A stretch of 52,768 bases of DNA from Chloroflexota bacterium (GTDB taxonomy: Bacteria > Chloroflexota > Dormibacteria > Dormibacterales > Dormibacteraceae). Below are positions 40,016 through 48,245 of this stretch, in pieces. The position numbers and the translations under genes were made by a program. How positions within the stretch are numbered: position 1 is the first letter of the stretch; the number at the start of each line of letters is the position of its first letter. The notes under the pieces were generated by a model, which saw nothing but the letters and a program-made list of their open reading frames with translations, did no database searches and had not been told where the DNA came from. Where the stretch lies: assembly GCA_005882135.1 (NCBI GenBank), contig VBDR01000034.1, positions 1 to 52,768 of the forward strand, read 5' to 3'.

Positions 40016-40971
40016 GCCCGAGCCTCTCGCATCGAGACGCCGGATCCCCCGAAACGGACCGCGGTGATCTCGGCGAGGATGCCTAGCGCGGTCTCCTCCG
40101 CCCCCCGACCACCCAGGTCCAGTCCGATCGGTCCGTGGACGCGCGCAAGCTGCTCCTCGGTGAAGCCCTCCTTTCGCAGCGCGTCGAAACGATTCTGGTT
40201 GGTCTTGCGGCTGCCAATCGCTCCGATGTAGCCGGCTTTCTGCTTGAGCACCGAACGCAGGGCGGGCAGGTCGAATTTCGGGTCGTGGGTCAAAACCACG
40301 ATGTAGGTGGACTCGTCGATCGGAATCTTGGCGAGCGCCTCATCCGGCCAGGCAACGATCAGCTCGTCCGCCTCGGGGAACCGTTCCCCGGTCGCGAACT
40401 TCGCACGGGCGTCAATCACCGCGACGCGATAGCCCATCAGCTTTGCGAGTCGATGCAGCGGGATCGCGATGTGGATCGCGCCGACGATCACCAGGTGGGC
40501 CGGCCGGCGGAACGGTTCGATGAACAGGTCGCCCTCGCGCCGGGGAAGCTCGCTTTCGAGCGCCAGGCCCTCGATCAGGTCGGCTTCCCCCGAGACCAGG
40601 TTCGTGCGCAGCGTGACCGGGCGGTCTTGATTGATCATTCCGAGCAGGTGCTCATGGACCGCGCCGAATGGTTCGATGAAGACCTCGATGTGCCCGCCGC
40701 AGGCAAGGCCGACGTCGAAGGCCACGTCGTCCGCAACCCCAAAGGCCGCGACTTTCGGCTTGCGGGTCTTGAGCACCTTCTGCGCCTCTTCGAAAACAGC
40801 GCCCTCGATGCATCCGTTGGAGACCGAGCCGGCCATCTTCCCGGAGCCGGTCACGAGCATCTTCGAGCCGAGCGGGCGCGGGCTCGATCCCCATGTTTCG
40901 ATCACCGTGGCGATGGCGATCTCTTCGCCCTCGCGCGTCCACTCATTCAGCTCATGCAGTACTTCTCTCAT
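40012..40971 (-). CDS. coxI: XdhC/CoxI family molybdenum-hydroxylase maturation protein
   Basis: 319 residues. N-terminal XdhC_CoxI domain (IATVIETWGSSPRPLGSKML, GSVSNGCIEGAV, ACGGHIEVFIEP) and C-terminal Rossmann domain (LVIVGAIHIAIPLHRLAK, VIDARAKFATGERFPEA, YIGAIGSRKTNQNR, HGPIGLDLGGRGAEETALGI). XdhC proteins bind the Mo cofactor and help insert the sulfur of the active site before loading into the large subunit. Last gene of the cox operon; its ATG overlaps the coxE stop (ATGA). Confidence 0.92.
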   Translation of the reverse strand: MREVLHELNEWTREGEEIAIATVIETWGSSPRPLGSKMLVTGSGKMAGSVSNGCIEGAVFEEAQKVLKTRKPKVAAFGVADDVAFDVGLACGGHIEVFIEPFGAVHEHLLGMINQDRPVTLRTNLVSGEADLIEGLALESELPRREGDLFIEPFRRPAHLVIVGAIHIAIPLHRLAKLMGYRVAVIDARAKFATGERFPEADELIVAWPDEALAKIPIDESTYIVVLTHDPKFDLPALRSVLKQKAGYIGAIGSRKTNQNRFDALRKEGFTEEQLARVHGPIGLDLGGRGAEETALGILAEITAVRFGGSGVSMREARA

Positions 40972-42362
40972 GTCGATTTTCGGATTCGTAACTCCCCATC
41001 CGACCGGCCGCTCTCGCGGCGGGTCACCTTCCCCGGCGAGCGGGGAAGGGAAGAGAGCAGCCGGCCGAGGTCTTCGAGCGCGTGGACGTTGTGGGCGGTC
41101 AGGAAGTCGTCGCAGTGCGGCAGCGCCGCGGCCATGCCGCGTGTCAGCGGCTCATAGCCCTCGGAGCCGAGCAGCGGGTTCAGCCAGATCAGGCGGTGGG
41201 CGGAGCGATGCAGGTGCGCGAGCTCGGTGGACAGATGCGCAGGATCGCCGCGGTCCCACCCATCGCTGACGATGATCACCACCGCCCCATGGCCGAGCAC
41301 GCGACGTGCCCAGCGGCGGTTGAAATCGCCGAGCGAATCGCCGATGCGGGTGCCACCGCTGAAGTCGTGCACGCTCTTGCTGACCGTGTCGAGTGCGCGG
41401 TCGAGGTCGCGCTGGCGCAGCAGCCGGGTGATGCGGGTCAGCCGGGTCGAGAAGACGAACGCTTCGAGGTCTTCGCGGCGCGCAATCGCGTGGGCAAAGA
41501 TCATCAGCAGTCGCGAGTAGCGCTCCATCGAGCCACTGACATCGCTGATCAAGACCAGCGGCCGCCGACGGACGCGCGGTTTGCGCCGGAACAAGGTGAT
41601 GAGCTCGCCGCTGGAGCGGATGGCGTGTCGGGCCGAACGCCGGAGGTCGATGCGCCCGGTGCGCGAGGGGCGCAGCCGGCGCGTCCGTCTTTCGGCGACC
41701 CGCCACGGAGCCTGCTCGAGAAGGCGCCTGACCTGTTCGGTCTCCGCCCACGTCATCTCGTCGAAGTCCTTGTGGCGAAGCAGCTCCTCCGCGCTGTACC
41801 CGCTCGAGCTCGCCGGGAATTCGGCGGGATTCTCGCGGTTCATCTGCGACGCATTCAGGCCGAGCGCGTTCGCCCACGCCTTCGCGCGCTCCGGCGACAG
41901 CGGCAGCGAGCGGCCTCGCCCCGGGAGCATGCCGGCGGACGCACGCGGGTCCGGTGGCGCCCAGAAGATGTCGAACGCCGCCTCGAAGGTCGGAATGTCT
42001 TCCTTCCGGCTCACGAAGACCGAGCGCAGGGCGGTCCGAAAATCGTCCTGCTGCCTGAGGTCGATGAAGGCGAGAGCACGCGTGGCGTCCGTCAGCCGGC
42101 GCGGTCCAGCCTCCAGGCCGGCGTCGTGCAGCAGCCGCGCGAATCCTCCCAGGCGCGGCAGGAGATCTGGACGGGCGGCCGGGAAAGCCCTCGACGGAGC
42201 TTCGGCGCCCAGGCGACCCATCTCCGGGCTCAGCGGCTGTGCTGCTCGTTCACGCATGCTCGATGCGCTCTCTGCGCTGCTCGCCGCTTCGCCCGGATCT
42301 GGGCCACCTGGATCACCGAATCTCTCGCCGAGGTTTTCCGGCCGCCCGTCCTGTTCAGGCAC
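40968..42362 (-). CDS. coxE: CoxE-like vWA domain protein
   Basis: 464 residues from a GTG. The first 60 residues are Pro/Ala/Gly-rich and disordered. Residues about 85-180 and 190-280 match the CoxE-type N-terminal part. The C-terminal vWA domain has the MIDAS motif ISDVSGSMERYS, GGTRIGDSLGDF and IIVSDGWDRGDP. With CoxD it forms the MoxR/vWA pair that builds the [CuSMoO2] or related site of Mo hydroxylases. The last 25 or so residues (SPGKVTRRESGRSDGELRIR) are encoded by repeat copy 4. Confidence 0.92.
   Translation of the reverse strand: MPEQDGRPENLGERFGDPGGPDPGEAASSAESASSMRERAAQPLSPEMGRLGAEAPSRAFPAARPDLLPRLGGFARLLHDAGLEAGPRRLTDATRALAFIDLRQQDDFRTALRSVFVSRKEDIPTFEAAFDIFWAPPDPRASAGMLPGRGRSLPLSPERAKAWANALGLNASQMNRENPAEFPASSSGYSAEELLRHKDFDEMTWAETEQVRRLLEQAPWRVAERRTRRLRPSRTGRIDLRRSARHAIRSSGELITLFRRKPRVRRRPLVLISDVSGSMERYSRLLMIFAHAIARREDLEAFVFSTRLTRITRLLRQRDLDRALDTVSKSVHDFSGGTRIGDSLGDFNRRWARRVLGHGAVVIIVSDGWDRGDPAHLSTELAHLHRSAHRLIWLNPLLGSEGYEPLTRGMAAALPHCDDFLTAHNVHALEDLGRLLSSLPRSPGKVTRRESGRSDGELRIRKST
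41011..41049. repeat. Two-hairpin palindromic repeat, copy 4 (in 3' end of coxE)
   Basis: GCCGC-TCTC-GCGGC (41008-41021) followed after a few bases by CCTTCCCCG-GCGAG-CGGGGAAGG (41027-41049, perfect 9-bp arms). It has the same order and spacing as copies 1-3, with a longer loop. It lies in the terminal codons of coxE and just before the coxI start. Confidence 0.7.
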
Positions 42363-43251
42363 GCTGCGCTTTCTCGACCAGCGCGGGCACCTGCTCGCGT
42401 ACGCGCTCCAGGTCCTCCTGGTATTTCAGTGCGGCGCCCATCGTCGCGCTGACGAGGTTGGCATCGATGCGCGTCGCGCCGAGCGCGGCCAGCGAGCGCG
42501 CCCAGTCGAGCGTCTCCGCCACTCCCGGCACCTTGTAGAGATCCATCCCCCGGAGGCCCTGCACCAGGGCGGCCACTTCGCGCGCCAGCCCGTCCGCCGC
42601 CTCGGGCGCACGTGCACGCACGATCTCCACCTCTTTATCCAGGTCCGGGTAGTCGATCCAGTGGTACAGGCAGCGGCGCTTGAGGGCGTCATGGACCTCG
42701 CGGGTGCGGTTGGAGGTGATGACCACAAACGGCACCTGCCGCGCCTTGATGGTCCCGATCTCGGGGATCGAGACCTGGAAGTCGGACAGCAGCTCGAGCA
42801 GAAACGCCTCGAACTCCTCATCGGAACGGTCGATCTCGTCGATCAGCAGCACGGGCGGCGTCGCATCGTCGTTGTCGATCGCATCGAGCAGCGGGCGCCG
42901 GAGCAGGAACTCGGAGCTGAAGATCTCGCGCTCAGCGACGAGCCTGTCTGTCTTGTTCGTGCCCTCGCCCATCAACCGGATGTGCAGGAGCTGTCGCGGA
43001 TAGTTCCACTCGTACACGGCGTGCGCGAGGTCGATGCCCTCATAGCACTGCAGGCGGATCAAGCGGGCGCCGAGCACCTCCGCCATGACCTTGGCCGCCT
43101 CCGTCTTGCCGACGCCCGCCTCGCCTTCGATGAACAGTGGCTTCTGCAGCTTCAGGGCGAGAAAGATTGAAGTCGCGAGCGAGCGATCGCCGATGTAGCG
43201 CCGCTCGCGCAGGCGGCTCTCGATGTCCTCGATCGTCTGCGGACCGCTCAC
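42355..43251 (-). CDS. coxD: CoxD-like MoxR family AAA+ ATPase
   Basis: 298 residues from a GTG. Walker A GEAGVGKT (43-50), Walker B VLLIDEIDRSD, sensor 1 ITSNRTREVHDALKRRC. It is a chaperone ATPase that works with the vWA protein CoxE to mature the Mo active site; in Oligotropha CoxD is needed for the Cu/S ligand. It overlaps coxE by 8 bp. A 10-bp hairpin lies upstream of the start. Confidence 0.94.
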   Translation of the reverse strand: MSGPQTIEDIESRLRERRYIGDRSLATSIFLALKLQKPLFIEGEAGVGKTEAAKVMAEVLGARLIRLQCYEGIDLAHAVYEWNYPRQLLHIRLMGEGTNKTDRLVAEREIFSSEFLLRRPLLDAIDNDDATPPVLLIDEIDRSDEEFEAFLLELLSDFQVSIPEIGTIKARQVPFVVITSNRTREVHDALKRRCLYHWIDYPDLDKEVEIVRARAPEAADGLAREVAALVQGLRGMDLYKVPGVAETLDWARSLAALGATRIDANLVSATMGAALKYQEDLERVREQVPALVEKAQRA

Positions 43252-43268
43252 GGAGACAAAGCGTACGA

Positions 43269-43297
43269 GGTGGCTCGGTCAGACGGGCCGAGCCACC
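43269..43297 (-). other. Strong hairpin between coxM and coxD
   Basis: GGTGGCTCGG - 9-base loop - CCGAGCCACC, a perfect 10-bp stem in the 58-bp gap. There is no T run after it on the minus strand, so rather than a full terminator it may protect the upstream coxSLM mRNA from 3' decay or attenuate transcription. This would yield more structural than accessory protein. Confidence 0.55.
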
Positions 43298-43309
43298 CCT
43301 GGCATTCTC

Positions 43310-44122
43310 TTACTGGCCTTGCGCCTGCTGAATCGCCCGCTTGGTCAGGACGCGGGCAAGGTGCTTTTTGTACTCAGGGCTGGCGCGCAAGTCTCCGGCC
43401 GGATCGAGCCCGTCCGACGCGTGCTGCGCTGCCTCTTCCGGCTTGGCTCCCGTCTTGAGAGCCTCCTCGACCGCGTTCGCCCTGACTGGAGTTGGCCCGA
43501 CGTTGGTGAGCCCGATGCGCCAGCCACCGTTCATCTTCTGGGCCGCCACACCGACGATCGCCCAGTCAAAGAGGCGGCGGCGGAATTTGATGTACTTGTG
43601 CGGACCGTTGGCGACAGGAAACACGACCTCAGTCACTATCTCGTCCGCCGCCAGCGGCGTCGTGAACAGGTCCTTGAAGAAATCTTTGGCCGCGATCGTT
43701 CGCTGGTTGGTCACGATCTCGGCGTCGAGGATCAGGGCGATGGTCGGGTAGTCGCCGGCGGCGTCTGCGTGCGCGACGACACCACCCATGGTGCCCATGT
43801 TGCGCACCTGGTTGTCGCCGACCTCGCCGGCGACCTCGGCCAGCAAGGGGAGCTTCTCGTGGACCACCTTCGAGTTCTGGATGGTCACGTGCCGCGTCAG
43901 GGCGCCGATGCGCAGCTTGTGTCCATCCTCTTTGATGTGGTCGAGGTCCTTGATGCCGTTGATGTCGATCAGAGCCTTGGGCTGCGCAAGGCGCAGCCGC
44001 ATCAGCGGGATGAGGCTGTGCCCGCCGGCCAGCACCTTGGCATCCTCGCCGTACTTGTTGAGCAGCTTGGAAGCCTCCTCGACTGAGGAGGCGCGGGCGT
44101 ATTCGAATGCGGCTGGTATCAC
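43310..44122 (-). CDS. coxM: Molybdenum hydroxylase FAD-binding (medium) subunit, CoxM-like
   Basis: 270 residues from a GTG overlapping the coxL stop (GTGA). FAD motifs are VLAGGHSLIPLMRLRL (31-46) and RNMGTMGGVVAHADAAGDYP (107-126), followed by the CO_deh_flav_C domain (FRRRLFDWAIVGVAAQ). It takes electrons from the 2Fe-2S clusters of CoxS and passes them on to quinone or another acceptor. Confidence 0.94.
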   Translation of the reverse strand: MIPAAFEYARASSVEEASKLLNKYGEDAKVLAGGHSLIPLMRLRLAQPKALIDINGIKDLDHIKEDGHKLRIGALTRHVTIQNSKVVHEKLPLLAEVAGEVGDNQVRNMGTMGGVVAHADAAGDYPTIALILDAEIVTNQRTIAAKDFFKDLFTTPLAADEIVTEVVFPVANGPHKYIKFRRRLFDWAIVGVAAQKMNGGWRIGLTNVGPTPVRANAVEEALKTGAKPEEAAQHASDGLDPAGDLRASPEYKKHLARVLTKRAIQQAQGQ

Positions 44123-46473
44123 TTGCCTGCCCCCTTCATCATGTGCCAGAGCCTATCCGGGCTCGCCGGCATGTCGACGTGCTTGATGCCGAGTGGGCTC
44201 AGCGCGTCGCAGATCGCGTTGATAACCGCGGCGCTCGCCGCGATCGTGCCGGCCTCGCCTATGCCCTTTACCCCAAGGTCGTTGGTTGGTGATGGTGTGA
44301 TCGTGTGGTCGAGATTGAGCGTCGGGATCTCTCCCATCGACGGGACCATGTAATCGATCATCGTCCCAGTCTTCAGCTGACCGGTCTCGTCGTCGTACAC
44401 CACTTCCTCATAAAGCGCCTGTCCGATTGCTTGCGCCACACCGCCGTGGATCTGGCCGTCGACGATCATCGGGTTGATGATGTTTCCGCAGTCATCGACC
44501 GCGACGTACTTCTGGAGCTGAACAGCCCCGGTCTCGGCGTCGACCTCGACGACCGCTATGTGTGTGCCGAACGGCCAGACCAGATTGGGCGGATCGAAGT
44601 ACGCCACGGCTTCCAGGCCCTGCTCCATCCCCTCGGGAAGGCCCATGCCGTAGCTGGCGAACGCAACCTCGCCGAAGGCCTTCGCTTTGTCCGGCGAGCC
44701 CTTGACGTGGAAGCTGCCATTTTCGTATACGACGTCCTCTTCGGCCGCCTCGAGCATGTGCGCCGCGAGCTTCTTGCCCTTGTCGATGACCTTACCGGCG
44801 GCCATGCTGATGGCCACCCCGCCAACCGCCAGGCTGCGGCTGCCGTATGTGCCGTAACCGAATGCCGTGCCCTCAGACGTATCGCCGTGACGGAGCTCGA
44901 CGCTGTCGTACGGCACGCCGAGCTGGTCGGCAACGATCTGGCTGAATGTGGTTTCGTGACCTTGGCCGTGTGAGTGAGTGCCCGTGTACACGATCACGGA
45001 GCCAGTCGGCGTCACGCGGACCTGGGCCGATTCGACGAGCGCGATGCCTCCAGTGGCCGGCGCGGTGGCCGCGCTCGGACCAAACCCACATAGCTCGATC
45101 CAGGTGGAGAATCCGATCCCAAGGTAGCGGCCCTGCTTGCGCAGCTCGGCCTGCTTCTTCCGCAGGTCTTCGTAGCCGACCATCTTCAGCGCCACCTCGA
45201 GCGCCTTCTCGTAATCGCCCGAGTCGATGACAAGGCCGAAGTTCTGTGTGTATGGAAACTCTTTCGGCTGGATGAAGTTCTTGCGTCGGATCTCGACCGG
45301 ATCCATCTTCAGTTCGAGGGCGACGAGGTCCACCATCCGCTCAACCAGATGAGTGGCCTCGGGCCGCCCCGCGCCGCGGTAGGGGTCGGTGGGTACACGG
45401 TTGGTCAGGATCCCGATCGTGCGCGCCGATATGCCCTTCCATTTATATGCGCCGCCTGCCATCAGGCACGCGCACGCCTGGAAAGCGCTGAAGGTACCGA
45501 CGTAGGCGCCGACATCCAGGTACTGCGTCATCCGCATCCCCAGCAGCGTGCCGTCCTTCTTGGCCGCGACCTCGACGTCGTAGTACTGGCCGCGACCGTG
45601 AGTCGCGTTCTGGATTGACTCAGTCCGCGTCTCGGTCCACTTCACCGGGCGCTCCGAGAGCCGTGACAGGGCCGGCACGAGATAGTCCTCGGGATACGGG
45701 CTGATCTTGCTGCCGAATCCACCACCGACGTCGGGCGAGATCACACGCACCTGGCTCTCCTTGAGGCCCATCGCGCCCGAAACGAACAGGCGGATGAAGT
45801 GCGGATTCTGGCTCGACATCCAGATCGTCAGCTTCTTGTCATACGTCTCGTACTCCGCGAGAACACCCCGGGGCTCCATCGGGATGGGCGCGAGCCGGTT
45901 CTGCAGGATCCGCTCCTTGACGACGACGTCCGCTTCCTTGAAAGCCGCGTCGCTGACCTCAGCGCCGGTGTAGGTGAGATCCCAGGAGATGTTGTCGGCG
46001 GCGCCTTCATGCGCGAGCGGGCTGCCCTTCGCCATTGCTTTCTCGGTATCCATGACTGCCGGCAGCTCTTCGTAGTCGACCTGGATCAGGTTGGCCCCGT
46101 CGACCGCCTGACCTCTTGTCTCGGCCAGCACGGCGGCGACGATCTCGCCCTGGTAGCAAACTTCCTTCTCAGCGATCGGGAACCGCTCGGGGATGTACTT
46201 CTTCTCCGCGACGAACGCCGGCGCGGCCGGGTGCGTGCCCGCGAGCTGACTTTTGAAGTCGCGCGCTGTGTAGACGCTGGTCACGCCCGGCGCTTTGCTG
46301 GCGTCGGTGATGTCGATGCTCTTGATGCGCGCGTGCGCGAAGGGGCTGCGCACGAACGCCGCGTAAGCCGTGCCTTGGCGGGTGAAGTCATCGATGTAGT
46401 GGCCGTGCCCGGTGATCAGCCGAGGGTCTTCGCGGCGATGGATCTTGGCCCCGACGAGCTGGGTGACCGCCAT
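44119..46473 (-). CDS. coxL: Form II CO-dehydrogenase-type molybdopterin large subunit, CoxL-like
   Basis: 784 residues. Start MAVTQLVGAKIHRREDPRLI, SPDVGGGFGSK, and the active-site loop PYRGAGR with Tyr365 to Arg370; Glu740 in GIGEAGT is the catalytic glutamate. True form I CO dehydrogenases carry AYxCSFR with the Cys that binds Cu; here that Cys is absent and the loop is of form II (AYRGAGR-like). It therefore belongs to the xanthine oxidase superfamily, but whether it oxidises CO or another small organic or aldehyde substrate is unknown. It begins 1 bp after coxS. Confidence 0.93.
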   Translation of the reverse strand: MAVTQLVGAKIHRREDPRLITGHGHYIDDFTRQGTAYAAFVRSPFAHARIKSIDITDASKAPGVTSVYTARDFKSQLAGTHPAAPAFVAEKKYIPERFPIAEKEVCYQGEIVAAVLAETRGQAVDGANLIQVDYEELPAVMDTEKAMAKGSPLAHEGAADNISWDLTYTGAEVSDAAFKEADVVVKERILQNRLAPIPMEPRGVLAEYETYDKKLTIWMSSQNPHFIRLFVSGAMGLKESQVRVISPDVGGGFGSKISPYPEDYLVPALSRLSERPVKWTETRTESIQNATHGRGQYYDVEVAAKKDGTLLGMRMTQYLDVGAYVGTFSAFQACACLMAGGAYKWKGISARTIGILTNRVPTDPYRGAGRPEATHLVERMVDLVALELKMDPVEIRRKNFIQPKEFPYTQNFGLVIDSGDYEKALEVALKMVGYEDLRKKQAELRKQGRYLGIGFSTWIELCGFGPSAATAPATGGIALVESAQVRVTPTGSVIVYTGTHSHGQGHETTFSQIVADQLGVPYDSVELRHGDTSEGTAFGYGTYGSRSLAVGGVAISMAAGKVIDKGKKLAAHMLEAAEEDVVYENGSFHVKGSPDKAKAFGEVAFASYGMGLPEGMEQGLEAVAYFDPPNLVWPFGTHIAVVEVDAETGAVQLQKYVAVDDCGNIINPMIVDGQIHGGVAQAIGQALYEEVVYDDETGQLKTGTMIDYMVPSMGEIPTLNLDHTITPSPTNDLGVKGIGEAGTIAASAAVINAICDALSPLGIKHVDMPASPDRLWHMMKGAGK

Positions 46474-46474
46474 C

Positions 46475-46984
46475 TCAGTTGCCTCCCGCCGTGACCGTGG
46501 TTTTCCTGGCCGGTGCGGTGCTCATCGTCTTGGCGGCCGTCTGCACCGCCTTGATGATGTTCACGTAGCCGGTACACCGGCAGAGGTTGCCCTCCAGACC
46601 CTTGCGGATCTCGTCCTCGGTCGGGTTGGGATTTTGCTCTAGCAGGTAGGCCGCGGCCATGATGAAGCCGGGCGTGCAGTAGCCGCACTGCAGACCATGC
46701 TCGTCCCAGAAGGCCTGCTGGATCGGGTGCAGCTGACCATCTTTGGCCATGCCCTCAATCGTCGTCAGGCTCTTGCCCTCGGCCTGGACCGCAAACATCG
46801 TGCAGCTCTTGACGGCTTTGCCGTCGACCAGGATCGTGCAGGCGCCGCACTGGCTCGTGTCGCAGCCGATGTGAGTGCCGGTGAGCCCCAGGTTGTCGCG
46901 GAGGTGGTGCACGAGCAGCAGGCGAGGCTCGACCTCATGCTCGTGCCGGCGGCCGTTGACGGTTGTCGCGACCTTGTGCTTCAT
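46475..46984 (-). CDS. coxS: Molybdenum hydroxylase 2Fe-2S (small) subunit, CoxS-like
   Basis: 169 residues, ATG with a strong AGGAGGA 4 bases upstream. N-terminal plant-type 2Fe-2S cluster Cys41, Cys46, Cys49, Cys61 ([10 protein letters not shown]); second cluster Cys100, Cys103, Cys135, Cys137 (CGYC, CRC). Carries electrons from the Mo site in CoxL to FAD in CoxM. First gene of the operon S-L-M-D-E-I. Its C-terminus has about 15 extra residues ([14 protein letters not shown]) of no known role. Confidence 0.95.
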   Translation of the reverse strand: MKHKVATTVNGRRHEHEVEPRLLLVHHLRDNLGLTGTHIGCDTSQCGACTILVDGKAVKSCTMFAVQAEGKSLTTIEGMAKDGQLHPIQQAFWDEHGLQCGYCTPGFIMAAAYLLEQNPNPTEDEIRKGLEGNLCRCTGYVNIIKAVQTAAKTMSTAPARKTTVTAGGN

Positions 46985-47088
46985 ACGGTCCTCCTACTCC
47001 CCATGACGGCAGCGCAGGGAGCGCCGCCGTGTCCCAGACCAAGCCAGCGACGAACGGACCTCACTATTGCGCTACTTTTAGGCGGGAA
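46985..47088. promoter_or_regulatory. Divergent coxS/coxG control region with leader hairpin
   Basis: 104 bp between the start codons of coxS (minus) and coxG (plus). An imperfect hairpin ACGGC-A-GCGC-AGGGA-GCGC-C-GCCGT is at 47006-47030, about 22 bases upstream of coxS, where it would lie in the coxS leader or over its promoter. TACTTT at 47074-47079 could be the -10 box for coxG. No clear -35 boxes or regulator site. Confidence 0.4.
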
Positions 47089-47691
47089 ATGCAACTGGAG
47101 AATAGTTTTCAGGTGGGCGCGTCACCCGACCAGGTGTTCGCCTATCTCCTCGACGTCAACAAGATCGTGGGCTGCGTGCCCGGCGCCGAGCTGTCGGAAG
47201 TCGTCGACCCCACCACCTTCAAGGGCAAGGTGAAAATCAAAGTCGGCCCGATCACGGTCGCGTACAGCGGGACGGCGAGGATCTCAGAGCGGAACGACGC
47301 TGACCGCCAGGCGACCCTGACGGCCGAGGGCCGCGAGACGACCGGTCCGGGCTCGGCCCGCGCGACGGCACAGATGAGCGTTCAAACCGCCGGGGAGGGT
47401 TCGCTGGTTCAGATCGTGACCGAGTACCACGTAGCCGGTCGTGTGGCGCAGTTCGGGCGGGGCGTGATGGAGGACGTCTCCAAGCGCCTGATCAAGGACA
47501 TGGCCAACTGCATCCAGGCCAACCTCGAGGGCGCCGACGAGGCAAGCGATGACGTCGCCGCGGCCGTTGCTCGTTCCGAGCAGTCGCATCCGCCACCACC
47601 CCGTGCCGCCCAGAACATCAGCGCGTTCTCGCTGCTGCTGCACGTGATCTCCGTCCGGCTCCGGAGGCTCTTCGGCCGGACGTCAGCCTAG
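47089..47691 (+). CDS. coxG: CoxG-like SRPBCC family protein
   Basis: 200 residues from the ATG at 47089. The SRPBCC fold covers residues 1-150 (MQLENSFQVGASPDQVFAYL, VNKIVGCVPGAELSEV, TFKGKVKIKVGPITVAYSG, EYHVAGRVAQFGRGVMEDVS), all typical of CO dehydrogenase subunit G. The tail has a Pro-rich hinge (HPPPPRAAQ) and a hydrophobic C-terminal segment with basic residues (LLLHVISVRLRRLFGR) that fits a membrane anchor. In Oligotropha CoxG is needed to bind the enzyme to the membrane. It is divergent from coxS. Confidence 0.92.
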   Translation: MQLENSFQVGASPDQVFAYLLDVNKIVGCVPGAELSEVVDPTTFKGKVKIKVGPITVAYSGTARISERNDADRQATLTAEGRETTGPGSARATAQMSVQTAGEGSLVQIVTEYHVAGRVAQFGRGVMEDVSKRLIKDMANCIQANLEGADEASDDVAAAVARSEQSHPPPPRAAQNISAFSLLLHVISVRLRRLFGRTSA

Positions 47692-48201
47692 ATACACCGC
47701 CAGCATCAGATCGCGGTTGACCCAGATGTTGGGCTGCGTCCAGCTCTTGCCCGTGACCCCAAAGACGGTCACGGTCGCGTCGAGGATCGGGAAGAACCGG
47801 GACTTCATCAGGATCTCCGTGTGCATCGACGGCTCGGTCGCCTTGGGAAACTCGGCCGCCCCGGTGACCATGAAGTTCGAAGCCTGGAACATGACGTAAC
47901 GCCGAATCATCTCCGCCACCTGGTCGGCGGGAGGCGGCTCGGGCTCGATGGTCCGAATGCCTCCGATCAGGTCTTTGTTGAAGAGACCTTCCGGGACTCC
48001 GCTCAGCGGCACCGCCCCTGGAAGCAGCGGCTCGGCGCTGACGTTGCGCATGTGAAACAGCGGTTCCGGATCGTTGATCGTCTCCCGCAGCCGGCCACCG
48101 CGAACCTGGACCTCGGCGGTGAGGCGCTGGTAGGGCGTCAGCACGTCGACTTTGCTCCAGGAGAGGTTCGCGCTGGTAAAGCCTCCTGACGGGGTCGACA
48201 T
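47683..48201 (-). CDS. Hypothetical protein, unknown
   Basis: 172 residues from the ATG at 48201; a frame extension of 15 codons upstream is not protein-like. Mixed beta-rich sequence (LTAEVQVRGGRLRETIND, MIRRYVMFQASNFMVTG, TEILMKSRFFPILDATVTV) with no membrane segment and no motif I know. It overlaps coxG by 9 bp tail to tail and starts 44 bp from the divergent amidase. I cannot tell whether it is linked to the cox genes. Confidence 0.65.
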   Translation of the reverse strand: MSTPSGGFTSANLSWSKVDVLTPYQRLTAEVQVRGGRLRETINDPEPLFHMRNVSAEPLLPGAVPLSGVPEGLFNKDLIGGIRTIEPEPPPADQVAEMIRRYVMFQASNFMVTGAAEFPKATEPSMHTEILMKSRFFPILDATVTVFGVTGKSWTQPNIWVNRDLMLAVYLG

Positions 48202-48245
48202 CAGCCGGCAAGGATAACGCGACGGCCCCCGATCAGAGCCTGACA

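Noticed and set aside
41082-43170. Long plus-strand frames opposite coxE and coxD
   Set aside because: Shadows of the cox accessory genes, which have clear vWA and AAA motifs on the minus strand.
44119-46473. Form I (proven) CO dehydrogenase
   Set aside because: The active-site loop lacks the Cys of AYxCSFR.
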